Source: CAIKLP01 sp965279595
GTDB lineage: Bacteria; Bacteroidota; Bacteroidia; Sphingobacteriales; Sphingobacteriaceae
Assembly: GCA_965279595.1 (NCBI GenBank)
Contig: OZ257246.1
Span: 2,542,001-2,606,000 of the forward strand
Direction of reading: 5' to 3'
DNA: 64,000 bases
The stretch's first letter is position 1. Each line of letters opens with the position of its first letter. The notes below the pieces were generated by a model that saw only the letters and a list, made by a program, of their open reading frames with translations, did no database searches and was not told the origin of the DNA. This document shows, piece after piece, positions 27,360 to 35,550 of the stretch. Position numbers and translations under genes: made by a program.

Positions 27360-28388
27360 TTACTTCAAACGTAAATTTATTGTAGTACCAAATGGAACTG
27401 TCTTATCCAAATTTTTTATTGGACTAATTTTTCCATTAAAAACATTTAGGGATCTTGATATTTGCGAGTATAATATCTTTTGAAATTCTAAATTTTCACT
27501 TCCCACGTAAATATTTGTAAAATTACCTTCAACATCAACTATACATCCGAATATAATTCTTATTTCTCCATTATTTGATTCAATATTTTTTGCGTATTCA
27601 GAAGTGATTTTTAAAAAATTTAAGTCTAATAAATTTAATATTAAATAATCAGGTAGAATTTTAATTGATTCGTTATTAACAATTGAATTTACAGAATCAA
27701 CATTTAATGTCCTACTATGTATTAAATCATCTATTTTTTTAAATTTAAGACTATCTTTAAAATTACAATTCTTTTCAAATAAATTGATAATATTTAAATC
27801 ATTATTTCCCTTTGCTTTATTCAAACAGTAACAATAGAGGGCATCGTCGTTTAAATCTTTTGCGATGACAGCTAAATTATAGGCTGCATCATAATCATCT
27901 GGATTAAATTGTAAAGCAAGTTTAAAACAGTTTGCAGCAGTTAACAATTCATTTAAATTATAATAAATCAATCCCCGATTGTAATAATAGTCCTTGTTCC
28001 ATTTTGTGAAATAAAACAATTCAAAACTATCAACATAAGAAACCTTTGAACCATTTTTTATTGCCGAACTCCATAGTGGCATATTGTTAACCATTTCTAT
28101 TGCATTGTTATCACATTCTTTGCAAAGTCCTGTAGTGATTTTCGGATTTTGGGCCTTCCCAAATGTGTCAATTAAATAACTTACTCTTATTACACCTTCG
28201 TAACCTTTGTTTATTATTTCCTTTGATTTTTTATTTCTATTTAAATAATCAACAAGCATAGAATCTCCGCCAGGAAAAACTGGTACAATTATTTCATTTT
28301 TTTTATTCTTTTTTGACTTTTGCGCCAATAATTTACTTGATGGAATAAAGATTAGAAAAGAAAAAAGCAGAATTAAGATTTTAAACAT
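27360..28388 (-). CDS. exported TPR protein with TonB C-terminal-like domain
   Basis: I choose the ATG at 28388, giving 342 residues; the longer frame begins at a GTG with no upstream support and would bury the signal peptide. MFKILILLFSFLIF to LLAQ is the signal peptide. Residues about 37-127 resemble the TonB/energy-transducer C-terminal domain (VFPGGDSMLVDYL, GVIRVSYLIDTFGKAQNPKI, NNAIEMVNNMPLW). Two TPR-like helices follow (NRGLIYYNLNELLTAANCF, AAYNLAVIAKDLND). The last 60 residues (EIRIIFGCIVDVEGN to INLRL) look like a second, degenerate TonB-C fold. It is the last gene of the ECF sigma operon. Function unknown; a periplasmic interaction role is an inference. Confidence 0.65.
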   Translation of the reverse strand: MFKILILLFSFLIFIPSSKLLAQKSKKNKKNEIIVPVFPGGDSMLVDYLNRNKKSKEIINKGYEGVIRVSYLIDTFGKAQNPKITTGLCKECDNNAIEMVNNMPLWSSAIKNGSKVSYVDSFELFYFTKWNKDYYYNRGLIYYNLNELLTAANCFKLALQFNPDDYDAAYNLAVIAKDLNDDALYCYCLNKAKGNNDLNIINLFEKNCNFKDSLKFKKIDDLIHSRTLNVDSVNSIVNNESIKILPDYLILNLLDLNFLKITSEYAKNIESNNGEIRIIFGCIVDVEGNFTNIYVGSENLEFQKILYSQISRSLNVFNGKISPIKNLDKTVPFGTTINLRLK

Positions 28389-28510
28389 GTCATTAAAAAT
28401 TGATAAAGCTGAAAGATAAACCAAAAAATTAATTTTCCACAATTCAATAAACACAATTTTTATTAAATTTCTAATGACTTAAAGAGCTTCAACTAATTCT
28501 TTTTGATTTA

Positions 28511-30265
28511 TCACTTTTTTAGTTGAAGATTTTGCAAGTTCTCTAATATAATTGGTAAAAGTGGATCATTTTGTTCTTTGGCAATAGTGACTGCTTTTTC
28601 TTGATAATATAAAGCTAATTCATGTTTGCTGTTACTCTCCAAAGCAGAAGCATAACTATCAAAAGCACCGCTTGATTTTGGGAAAAGTTCCGTGTTTAAT
28701 TTCAAAACCAATTCAGCATAATCCAATTCATTCTTCATTAAATATTGATAGCCAATATTATTTAAGAGAGATTCCTTCTCCATTTCATCAGTGCTATATA
28801 GTGGTACAGCATTTCGCAAATTATCCATCGCCTCACTAGTTTTATTATTCTTCAATAAGAAATCAGCATAAGACGTAAGAATTAAAGATGAATTAGGAAA
28901 GAGCTCTTTAGAAAATTCAAATAAAGATGTCGCGTCACTAAGTTTTTTATCTTCCACTAATTTATTGCCTAATGCAGCCATTTCTTCTTCAGATAAATAA
29001 TAATTTTGTCGAGCTGATTCTTTTAATTTCTTAAAATCTAAAAGCGCATTTTCAAATCCTTTAGCATAAATTCCGCATCCAAATTTTTGAACCAACGACA
29101 TAAGTATTGGGTTTCTGTAGTTTTGATGATTGAGAATTCTATAACAAGCAATACCTTTTAAATCAACAGCTGTATAATCAAAATTATCTGTAAATATTAC
29201 TGTTTGCTTTTTTTCTGGATTGCGAATGAAAATTGATCTTGAACCTAAACTTCGTCCTTTATGCCAAATAATTCTCCCCTGACTTTGATCTATTGAAATA
29301 TTCCATCCTAAACCATAATAGGAAGGAATAGGAGAACGCATATCTTTGACAGTATCTCCATTTGTTAAAATATAAGGTGTGTATGCTAGCTCTTGTGATT
29401 TCTTACTAAGAATTGTATTTTTTCTTAAAGCTAAATCAAATTTTGATAGATCATAAGTTGTTGAATAAACATTGCTTGAACCAACAAAATAAAAATTATT
29501 TCCTTGAAAAGATTTTATGGAATCTATTTCCGTAACCTCACAAGAACTAATATTTTCAAACATATGCGGAACCATTAAATCTTTTGCAGAAACATTTTTC
29601 GGCAAGTGTTTATTTATGTTTTTTGAACTTGGAATAAAAGTACTTTTCATTCCAGCAGGTCTGAAAATATTTTGTTCCACATAATCAGCAAATTTCAATT
29701 TGGATACCTTTTCAACTATTATTGCTAGTATATCATAGCCAATGTTTGAATATGCCCATTCAACACCAGGTTTAAATAGAGCTTGCACTTTATACTTCAC
29801 TAACAAACTGATTATACTGTCATTATTTATATGTTTACTTAAATCAATATTTTCTATTTGGTCAGGGGCAATATTTATACCTGAAGTATGAGATAAAAGG
29901 TGCTTGATGCAAATATCATCATAAGGAAAATCTGGAAGGTATTTTTTTACATGGTCTTCAATATTCAATAACTTTTTCTCTTGTAATTGCAAAATAGCAA
30001 CAGAGGTAAATGGCTTAGAAATAGAACCAATATTAAATATTAAATTTGAAACAAGGGGCTCTTTAGTTTGATAATTTCGATACCCTATTACCTGATCATA
30101 ATTGTGTTTATTATCAATTGTAATAAGCATGTCTCCGTTAAAACAATTATTTTGTTTAAAAAGTACCATGAGCGAATCAATAGACTTTATTTCTCTGCTT
30201 TGAGAAATTGCAATATTCATTTGAAAAAAGGCAATACAAAGCCCTATAAAACATTTGTGTTTCAT
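28511..30265 (-). CDS. exported serine hydrolase (beta-lactamase class C/PBP fold) fused to TPR repeats
   Basis: This 584-residue protein has a signal peptide (MKHKCFIGLCIAFFQM to AISQ). The serine hydrolase domain, about residues 25-390, has the S-x-x-K motif in GSISKPFTSVAIL (Ser81, Lys84), Y-S-N at Tyr172, and an H-K-G triad in IIWHKGRSLGSRS. These are the three motifs of the class C beta-lactamase, esterase and D-aminopeptidase superfamily. Residues 420-584 hold several TPR-like repeats (for example LFPNSSLILTSYADFLLKNN, YALVLKL-type helices, SSGAFDSYASALES). Such fusions are common in Bacteroidota and are rarely true beta-lactamases. It is third in the sigma operon. Confidence 0.85.
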   Translation of the reverse strand: MKHKCFIGLCIAFFQMNIAISQSREIKSIDSLMVLFKQNNCFNGDMLITIDNKHNYDQVIGYRNYQTKEPLVSNLIFNIGSISKPFTSVAILQLQEKKLLNIEDHVKKYLPDFPYDDICIKHLLSHTSGINIAPDQIENIDLSKHINNDSIISLLVKYKVQALFKPGVEWAYSNIGYDILAIIVEKVSKLKFADYVEQNIFRPAGMKSTFIPSSKNINKHLPKNVSAKDLMVPHMFENISSCEVTEIDSIKSFQGNNFYFVGSSNVYSTTYDLSKFDLALRKNTILSKKSQELAYTPYILTNGDTVKDMRSPIPSYYGLGWNISIDQSQGRIIWHKGRSLGSRSIFIRNPEKKQTVIFTDNFDYTAVDLKGIACYRILNHQNYRNPILMSLVQKFGCGIYAKGFENALLDFKKLKESARQNYYLSEEEMAALGNKLVEDKKLSDATSLFEFSKELFPNSSLILTSYADFLLKNNKTSEAMDNLRNAVPLYSTDEMEKESLLNNIGYQYLMKNELDYAELVLKLNTELFPKSSGAFDSYASALESNSKHELALYYQEKAVTIAKEQNDPLLPIILENLQNLQLKK

Positions 30266-30305
30266 TTTATAAAATTAAATTCTTAATATTTAAAATTCTT
30301 AAAGC

Positions 30306-31238
30306 CTAGTTCTCAATAAGTGCTTCAATCAGATTATTGATAATGATTTTTTCTCCAGGTTTGGCATTCGGGAATAATAAAAAAACATCAATTTGTTTAT
30401 TATAATTTACGGTCATTTTTCTAGCTTTAAAATTCGGACCCAAAAACTTATCATCTCCACTTATGCCTATCATTATTGGGTTTTGCGCTTTACCTTTTGC
30501 ATTTACATGCCTAATATTTTTTAAGCTACTTTCTATTTGAAAAGATGATTTTCCATTCGAATTTATTGTTAACCAAACTGCTACTAAATTATTTTTTTGA
30601 TTTACAGTTTGACAATCTATGTAATCAAAATCAACTAAGTCGCAATCTAATGAAGTCGCAAATTTAGCTAGTTTGGGAAAGTCACAGAAATTATTTGTAT
30701 TCCAGATTTTACAACTTTTTACGCTTATTGACTTAGTTATTTTTTGACTATTTGATTGGCTATTTTTTATTTCTTGATTAGCCCCTATGGAATCGATTAC
30801 CTGTATATCACTTATAGCATCTTTATTCAAACTAATTGGATTGATTGTTTTATTTGAAGTATTAAATTCACTTGAAGTATCATTGGATGTGTTAGAAACT
30901 AATGAAGGTTTTTTTATTTCATTTTTTATGTTGATGATACTCTCATTACTCTTATTATCAATAGTGCTATTAGAATCTATAACAATTGGATTCATATTTT
31001 TCAAAGTGTCCATTGATGATATGGTTTTGCTTTCATTCGCTGGAAAGATCGCTTTATTATAAACCAAAATCCCAGAACCAATAACAGCAACTCCAATAAT
31101 ACTTTTAATGATTATTGATTTTAAAATTGCTGATTTAACAATAGTTGCATTTGTTTTCACTTTAAGAAAATCCATACCCTGAGAAAGTTGTGCTTTCGTA
31201 AGCTGTGGACGATTTTCTAATATCTTATAGTTCTTCAT
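30306..31238 (-). CDS. single-pass membrane protein, likely anti-sigma factor partner
   Basis: I use the ATG at 31238 (310 residues), because the longer frame would start at a TTG inside the sigma gene. A cytoplasmic N-terminus of about 37 residues (ILENRPQLTKAQLSQGMDFL) is followed by one transmembrane helix (SIIIKSIIGVAVIGSGILV), a long Ser/Asn/Ile-rich linker, and a C-terminal periplasmic domain from about residue 180 (FCDFPKLAKFATSLDCDLVDF... to the end) that I do not recognise. The position 10 bases after an ECF sigma gene and the topology are those of an anti-sigma factor, but no zinc-binding anti-sigma motif is visible. The role is inferred from context. Confidence 0.6.
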   Translation of the reverse strand: MKNYKILENRPQLTKAQLSQGMDFLKVKTNATIVKSAILKSIIIKSIIGVAVIGSGILVYNKAIFPANESKTISSMDTLKNMNPIVIDSNSTIDNKSNESIINIKNEIKKPSLVSNTSNDTSSEFNTSNKTINPISLNKDAISDIQVIDSIGANQEIKNSQSNSQKITKSISVKSCKIWNTNNFCDFPKLAKFATSLDCDLVDFDYIDCQTVNQKNNLVAVWLTINSNGKSSFQIESSLKNIRHVNAKGKAQNPIMIGISGDDKFLGPNFKARKMTVNYNKQIDVFLLFPNAKPGEKIIINNLIEALIEN

Positions 31239-31248
31239 TTCCTTATTC

Positions 31249-31788
31249 TTATTGATGAAAATTCTCAAAAACCATTTTTAATTTTTCAATGATTCTGTAG
31301 GTTTTTACTTTAGCATTGTTTTCTGTAATTCCCAATATTTCTCCAACTTCCTTAAATGGTCTTTCTTCAAAATATCTAAGTTCAATTATCATATATTCAT
31401 CTTCAGATAAATAATTCAATACAGATTTTAAATGTGACATCATTTCTTTTTTTTCTGTATCCGTTTCAGCCACTAAATTTTGAATCCCCTTTTCATCAAT
31501 ACTTATTGCCCTCATCTTTTTTGTATCTCGATAGAATTGATTGATTTCATTTATAGCAATTCTATACAACCAACTAGAAAATGGAAATCCTTGATCTTTG
31601 TATTTATTGATTTTAGTCAATGCTTTTGTAAACACTATTGCGACAATTTCTTGACAGTCATCGAAAGATTCTACTCTTTTATAAACAAATTTTAATATTA
31701 GCTCATAATATTTTACATACAGAGGTTCAAAACATTGGGGGTTTGTCTTAGAATCCTCTATCAGTTGTTTCTCATTATCTATGAGCAT
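31249..31788 (-). CDS. ECF-type RNA polymerase sigma factor
   Basis: I take the ATG at 31788 (179 residues); a GTG 14 codons upstream is the alternative. The sigma2 region is seen in FEPLYVKYYELILKFVYKRV, DDCQEIVAIVFTKALTKI and PFSSWLYRIAINEINQFYR. The sigma4 region is LSEDEYMIIELRYFEERPFKEVGEILGITENNAKVKTYR, quoted here in parts: LSEDEYMIIELRYFEE, then PFKEVGEILGI, then NNAKVKTYR. It heads an operon with a membrane protein, a serine hydrolase-TPR fusion and a TonB-C/TPR protein. A TATCTTTC box (31837-31844, minus strand) and, farther upstream, a 12-G tract lie in its promoter region. Confidence 0.9.
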   Translation of the reverse strand: MLIDNEKQLIEDSKTNPQCFEPLYVKYYELILKFVYKRVESFDDCQEIVAIVFTKALTKINKYKDQGFPFSSWLYRIAINEINQFYRDTKKMRAISIDEKGIQNLVAETDTEKKEMMSHLKSVLNYLSEDEYMIIELRYFEERPFKEVGEILGITENNAKVKTYRIIEKLKMVFENFHQ

Positions 31789-31836
31789 ATAGCTTTTTAT
31801 TAATTGATTTCTGAATATGCAACGGAGCACAGAGTA

Positions 31837-31844
31837 GAAAGATA
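31837..31844 (-). promoter_or_regulatory. near-consensus -7 box upstream of the ECF sigma factor
   Basis: On the minus strand this reads TATCTTTC, one base off TAnnTTTG, 48 bases upstream of the ATG. The homopolymeric G tract begins 35 bases further upstream, about where a -33 element and upstream sequence would be. Confidence 0.3.
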
Positions 31845-31878
31845 CAAAAAAGAGGAATTTTTTTGTGAGGGAGAGATT

Positions 31879-31890
31879 GGGGGGGGGGGG
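31879..31890. repeat. 12-base G homopolymer
   Basis: An uninterrupted run of twelve G (twelve C on the sigma-factor sense strand) lies 91 bases upstream of the sigma factor ATG in a very AT-rich genome. It borders repeat locus C. Length-variable tracts of this kind can change promoter strength by slipped-strand mispairing; they are also prone to sequencing error. Confidence 0.9.
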
Positions 31891-32035
31891 TAATTAGCTA
31901 ATTTGGAGATTAGCTAAATAGCTAATTGCCCTGAGTAGGGAGAGAATGTGTTGATGTGTTAATGTGTTGATGTGTTAATATAGCGTTGTAGGTTGCTAAG
32001 TGGTTAATTAGCTAATTGCCTTCAGAGGTTGTTAT
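31891..32035 (+). repeat. copies of the ~115-bp intergenic repeat module (locus C)
   Basis: Modules begin at the GCTAAT at 31921 and 32011. The first has the full order: GCCCTGAGTAGGG, ATGTGTTG/A octamers, TAGCGTTGTAGGTTGCTAAGTG; it is followed by AATTAGCTAATTGCC. The second is truncated by the 162-bp repeat, exactly as at locus B (the next GC[T/A]AATT restart is 142 bases further on in both loci). Confidence 0.85.
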
Positions 32036-32197
32036 GTGTTGAATTGGCAATTTCATAATTCAAAATTATTCAATTGACATTTAAAATTTAAAACTTAAAA
32101 TTTAAAATTATTTAAGCCAAAAGAAAGCTGGTTTTCCTAATAAACAAAATTAGCTAATTACCTTCATGGGTTGCATTGTGTAGAATTGCCCAATTCA
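32036..32197 (+). repeat. 162-bp direct repeat, right copy (locus C)
   Basis: This is the partner of 26636-26797, same orientation, same length, roughly 91 percent identical by eye. A further partial copy of its AT-rich core (from ATTCATAATTCATAATTTTT through TTTAAAATTAT) follows at about 32193-32253. Together they fill the space up to the tRNA-Leu gene, where no protein gene is visible. Confidence 0.8.
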
Positions 32198-32329
32198 TAA
32201 TTCATAATTTTTCAATTGACATTTAAAATTTAAAACTTAAAATTTAAAATTATTTTGTCAAAAGAAGGAAAGCCTCGGTTCTAAACAAAAATAGCTAATT
32301 AGCAAAACAGCTAATTAGCTAATTAAAAG

Positions 32330-32409
32330 TACCCAGCGCCGGAGTCGAACCGGCACGGTTTCCCACAGGTGTTTGAGACCAGCGCGTCTACCAATTCCGC
32401 CAGCTGGGC
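32330..32409 (-). tRNA. tRNA-Leu (anticodon CAA)
   Basis: An 80-base class II tRNA reads on the minus strand. The acceptor GCCCAGC pairs with GCTGGGT, followed by discriminator A. The D arm includes AATTGGTAGA, the anticodon loop is CTCAAAC with CAA at 32373-32375, the long variable arm is TGGGAAACCGT, and the T arm is GCCGG-TTCGACT-CCGGC. CCA is not encoded. By eye one anticodon-stem pair (28:42) is U-U. It lies downstream of hscB on the same strand and directly beside repeat locus C. Confidence 0.95.
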
Positions 32410-32490
32410 ATTTGATACAATGAAATACTTGGTAGCGGTTGGGATTAATTGGCTTCAAAAATTCAAAACCCTTCTCTCCTTCCCCTTATT

Positions 32491-33018
32491 TCAGTTGGCA
32501 AACTTATTCAAACTATCTTTAATTCGCAACAAATATTTTTTTCTGAAATAGATGTCTTTGATTTGAAACAAGATGGAGTTTCTATTTGATTCATCAGCTT
32601 GGTCAAAAGCCTCACAATGTTTGGTTAAATCTGCATCTAAGCCCAATTGTAGGTTTTGAATTTCATTTTCAATACTGCTCAATAATTCATCATTCTTCTC
32701 CCCTTCCAATTCCATCAATTGCTCATTGATATCCATCATCTCCATCAAAAATTCTTGAGGCAATACATGTTTCTCTGTTTCTGCAAGCTGATTATAGATC
32801 GATAAAATATACTCCAACCTTTTATCAAAATTGCTTAGAATTTTATAAGCCTCATTGTTTTGGGTTGATAAGCCTAAAATTTCAGTTTGCTTTTCTTCCG
32901 TTTCATTGATAAAATAATCGGGGTGAAAAGCTTTACTATTTGCATAGAAAACTTTTTTTAGCTCAGCTTGATTCGCAAAAAAACTTATTGGAATTTGGTA
33001 AAATTCAAAATGATTCAT
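32491..33018 (-). CDS. hscB: Fe-S cluster assembly co-chaperone HscB
   Basis: This 175-residue protein has an N-terminal J-domain beginning HFEFYQIPISF, with the HPD motif at residues 32-34 (FHPDYF) and NEAYKILSNFDKRLEYIL as the closing helix. The acidic C-terminal helical domain (FLMEMMDINEQLMELE) matches HscB_C, the IscU-binding part. This co-chaperone stimulates an Hsp70 (HscA or DnaK) to release Fe-S clusters from the scaffold. It lies 4 bases after rseP on the same strand. Confidence 0.88.
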   Translation of the reverse strand: MNHFEFYQIPISFFANQAELKKVFYANSKAFHPDYFINETEEKQTEILGLSTQNNEAYKILSNFDKRLEYILSIYNQLAETEKHVLPQEFLMEMMDINEQLMELEGEKNDELLSSIENEIQNLQLGLDADLTKHCEAFDQADESNRNSILFQIKDIYFRKKYLLRIKDSLNKFAN

Positions 33019-33022
33019 TTTA

Positions 33023-34348
33023 CTATTTTACAAATAACTTCCAAAGGTCATTACCAAAAGCAAATACCATTAGCGCAATTAAAATAACAAAACCTACCAT
33101 CTGTGCTCTTTCCATGAATTTGTCGCTTAGCGGTCTTCCTATTGCCATTTCAATCAATAAAAATACACTATGACCTCCGTCTAAAGCTGGTATCGGTAAA
33201 ATATTCATGAATGCTAATATCATAGATAGAATTCCAGTTAAAGTCCAGAATTTTAACCAATCAAAAGTACCACCATAAATAGTTGCAATTCCAATTGGAC
33301 CTTGAACTGCTTTGGTAGCGGCAACTTCGCCCCTCACTACTTTTCCTAAGCCTTTCACATTATCCGTCAACGTTGACCATGCTTTTTTAGTTCCAACTGG
33401 TAAGGAAGCAAAAAAACCATACTCAACCGTTTTCAATTTAAAGTCACGTACTGGAAAGAAACCAATTGTACCATCTTCTTTCACTTCCACATTCACTTTA
33501 ACAGTATCATTATTTCTGAGTACTTCAAAAGGAATAGTTTTTGATTTATTATTTGAAATGATCGTTCTTAATTGATCCATGTATTGTGCTGCAGTATCAT
33601 TTGCACAAATAATAATATCCCCTTTTTGCAGACCAGCTTTACTAGCATTTCCACCATCAATTAAACTATCAATTTTACTTTCCATTCTTGGAAATTCATC
33701 AATAAAATTGCTTCTCCCTTTTTCTGAAAGTTTCTCAATAAAGTTTGATGGAATTTTTACTTTAACCTCTTCTCCATTTCTTATTGCAGTAATTTCTGCA
33801 TTGCCCAATAATACTTTAGAGCTCCACATATCACTGAATTTTACCAAACTATCATTATTGATTTTGATAATTTGATCACCCGTTTGCAAACCAATCTCAT
33901 TCGCCAATTGATAGGCTACAATTCCATTTTTAGCTTCGGAATTAGGAATGTATGTTTCTCCATATTTGAAAGTTAACATCCAAAAAATAAATATCCCTAA
34001 AATAACATTCACTGTTACTCCGCCTAACATCACTATTAATCGTTGCCAAGCTGGTTTAGATCTGAATTCCCAAGGCTGTGCTGGTTGCTTCATAGCTTCT
34101 GTATCCATTGACTCATCAATCATTCCAGCTATTTTAACATAACCACCAAGTGGTAACCATCCAATACCGTATTCTGTATCTCCAATTTGAATTTTAAAAA
34201 GTTTAAAACCCCAAGCATCAAAGAATAAATAAAACTTCTCCACCTTTATTCCAAAAGCTCTTGCTGCCAGGAAATGCCCTAATTCATGTAAAATCACTAA
34301 AATTGAAAGTCCGCCAATTAATTGTGCGGCCATTATAAGTCCATTCAT
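33023..34348 (-). CDS. rseP: RIP metalloprotease RseP (site-2 protease)
   Basis: This 441-residue intramembrane zinc protease has HELGH (His21, Glu22, His25) in the first transmembrane helix and the second metal motif NILPIPALDGGH in the third. Between them are two PDZ-like domains (IGLQTGDQIIKINNDSL; ASKAGLQKGDIIICAND). The C-terminus ends in a transmembrane helix. It cleaves transmembrane anti-sigma factors or signal peptides within the membrane. It is part of the run dxr-rseP-hscB. An ECF sigma and putative membrane anti-sigma factor are encoded a few kilobases away, although a functional link is only an inference. Confidence 0.95.
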   Translation of the reverse strand: MNGLIMAAQLIGGLSILVILHELGHFLAARAFGIKVEKFYLFFDAWGFKLFKIQIGDTEYGIGWLPLGGYVKIAGMIDESMDTEAMKQPAQPWEFRSKPAWQRLIVMLGGVTVNVILGIFIFWMLTFKYGETYIPNSEAKNGIVAYQLANEIGLQTGDQIIKINNDSLVKFSDMWSSKVLLGNAEITAIRNGEEVKVKIPSNFIEKLSEKGRSNFIDEFPRMESKIDSLIDGGNASKAGLQKGDIIICANDTAAQYMDQLRTIISNNKSKTIPFEVLRNNDTVKVNVEVKEDGTIGFFPVRDFKLKTVEYGFFASLPVGTKKAWSTLTDNVKGLGKVVRGEVAATKAVQGPIGIATIYGGTFDWLKFWTLTGILSMILAFMNILPIPALDGGHSVFLLIEMAIGRPLSDKFMERAQMVGFVILIALMVFAFGNDLWKLFVK

Positions 34349-34383
34349 TGTTTATGCTATTATTTTTCGGTATTTGTGCTTTG

Positions 34384-35550
34384 TTATTTAATCAAAGATT
34401 GCGCGAATATACGGCTTTCTTTGTCTGTACTAACGTAGTCTTCGTAATTTGGTTCAGTAATAAAAGTAATTTTTTGCATACAATCAGCTATTACATCTGA
34501 CATTTGCAAAAAACCTATCTGATCATTTAAAAATGCTTCCACCACCACTTCATTGGCTGCATTAAGGATACAAGGCATATTTCCAGCTTTATTCATAGCC
34601 TCAAATGCTAATTGTAAATTTTGAAAACTATTTATATCTGCTTTTTCAAAGCTCAGGTTAGGATAATTTAAAAAATCAAATCGAGGAAAGTCAGAAACAA
34701 AACGATTTGGATAACCCAAGGCATATTGTATGGGTAATTTCATATCTGGTAATCCCATTTGTGCTTTCATAGATCCATCTTGAAATTGCACAATGGAATG
34801 AATGATTGATTGCGGATGCACAATCACATCAATTTGATTGGGTTTTAAATTAAACAACCATTTGGCTTCAATCACTTCCAAACCCTTGTTCATTAAAGAT
34901 GCAGAGTCGATAGTAATTTTAGCACCCATAGTCCAATTGGGATGTTTCAATGCTTGTGCCTTTGTAACATTTGCTAAAGCATTTCTATCCATTCCTCTGA
35001 AAGGTCCGCCTGATGCAGTTAAATAAATCTTTTCAATTGGATTATGCCATTCACCTACTAAACATTGAAAAATGGCTGAATGCTCTGAATCTACAGGAAG
35101 TATATGAACATTATTTTCTTCTGCTAATCGTGTTATTAAATCACCAGCAACAACTAAAGTTTCTTTGTTTGCAAGTGCAATATCTTTTTTTGCTTTGATG
35201 GCATTGATGGTGGGTTTCAATCCAGCGTAACCAACTAATGCAGTTAATACGGTTTGTACTTTTTCAAAAGCGACTACTTCTGATAAAGCTTGTTCACCAC
35301 AAAACACTTTAATTCCATGTGGTTCTAATTCTGATTTCAACCATTGAAACTTTGATTCATCTAAAATGACAACTGCGTTTACATCAAATGCAATAGCTTG
35401 TTTTGCTAATAATTCAGCATTTGAATTCGCAGTTAAAACTTCAACTGCAAAGCGATCTCTATTCGCTGCAATTACTTCTAATGCTTGAGTTCCAATAGAT
35501 CCTGTTGAACCTAATATAGCTATGGTTTTAATAGGTGCTTTATCTTTCAT
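34384..35550 (-). CDS. dxr: 1-deoxy-D-xylulose 5-phosphate reductoisomerase
   Basis: This 388-residue NADPH-dependent enzyme commits the MEP pathway to isoprenoid synthesis. The N-terminal nucleotide-binding motif is IAILGSTGSIGTQALEV. The metal- and substrate-binding segment is ALANKETLVVAGDLI, followed by LPVDSEHSAIFQCL and LTASGGPFRG. The helical part TIDSASLMNKGLEVIEA is typical. Length is normal. Its start overlaps the end of the GH3 gene by 11 bases, so the two are translationally coupled. Confidence 0.97.
   Translation of the reverse strand: MKDKAPIKTIAILGSTGSIGTQALEVIAANRDRFAVEVLTANSNAELLAKQAIAFDVNAVVILDESKFQWLKSELEPHGIKVFCGEQALSEVVAFEKVQTVLTALVGYAGLKPTINAIKAKKDIALANKETLVVAGDLITRLAEENNVHILPVDSEHSAIFQCLVGEWHNPIEKIYLTASGGPFRGMDRNALANVTKAQALKHPNWTMGAKITIDSASLMNKGLEVIEAKWLFNLKPNQIDVIVHPQSIIHSIVQFQDGSMKAQMGLPDMKLPIQYALGYPNRFVSDFPRFDFLNYPNLSFEKADINSFQNLQLAFEAMNKAGNMPCILNAANEVVVEAFLNDQIGFLQMSDVIADCMQKITFITEPNYEDYVSTDKESRIFAQSLIK

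Noticed and set aside
28511..30265. Serine hydrolase as a true beta-lactamase
   Set aside because: The S-x-x-K, Y-S-N and H-K-G motifs are shared by esterases and peptidases, and the C-terminal TPR fusion is not a feature of class C beta-lactamases, so resistance should not be claimed.
33023..34348. Direct functional pairing of RseP with the nearby ECF sigma/anti-sigma pair
   Set aside because: They are separated by hscB, a tRNA and the repeat locus, and RseP sits with dxr as in genomes lacking such an operon; proximity alone is not evidence.
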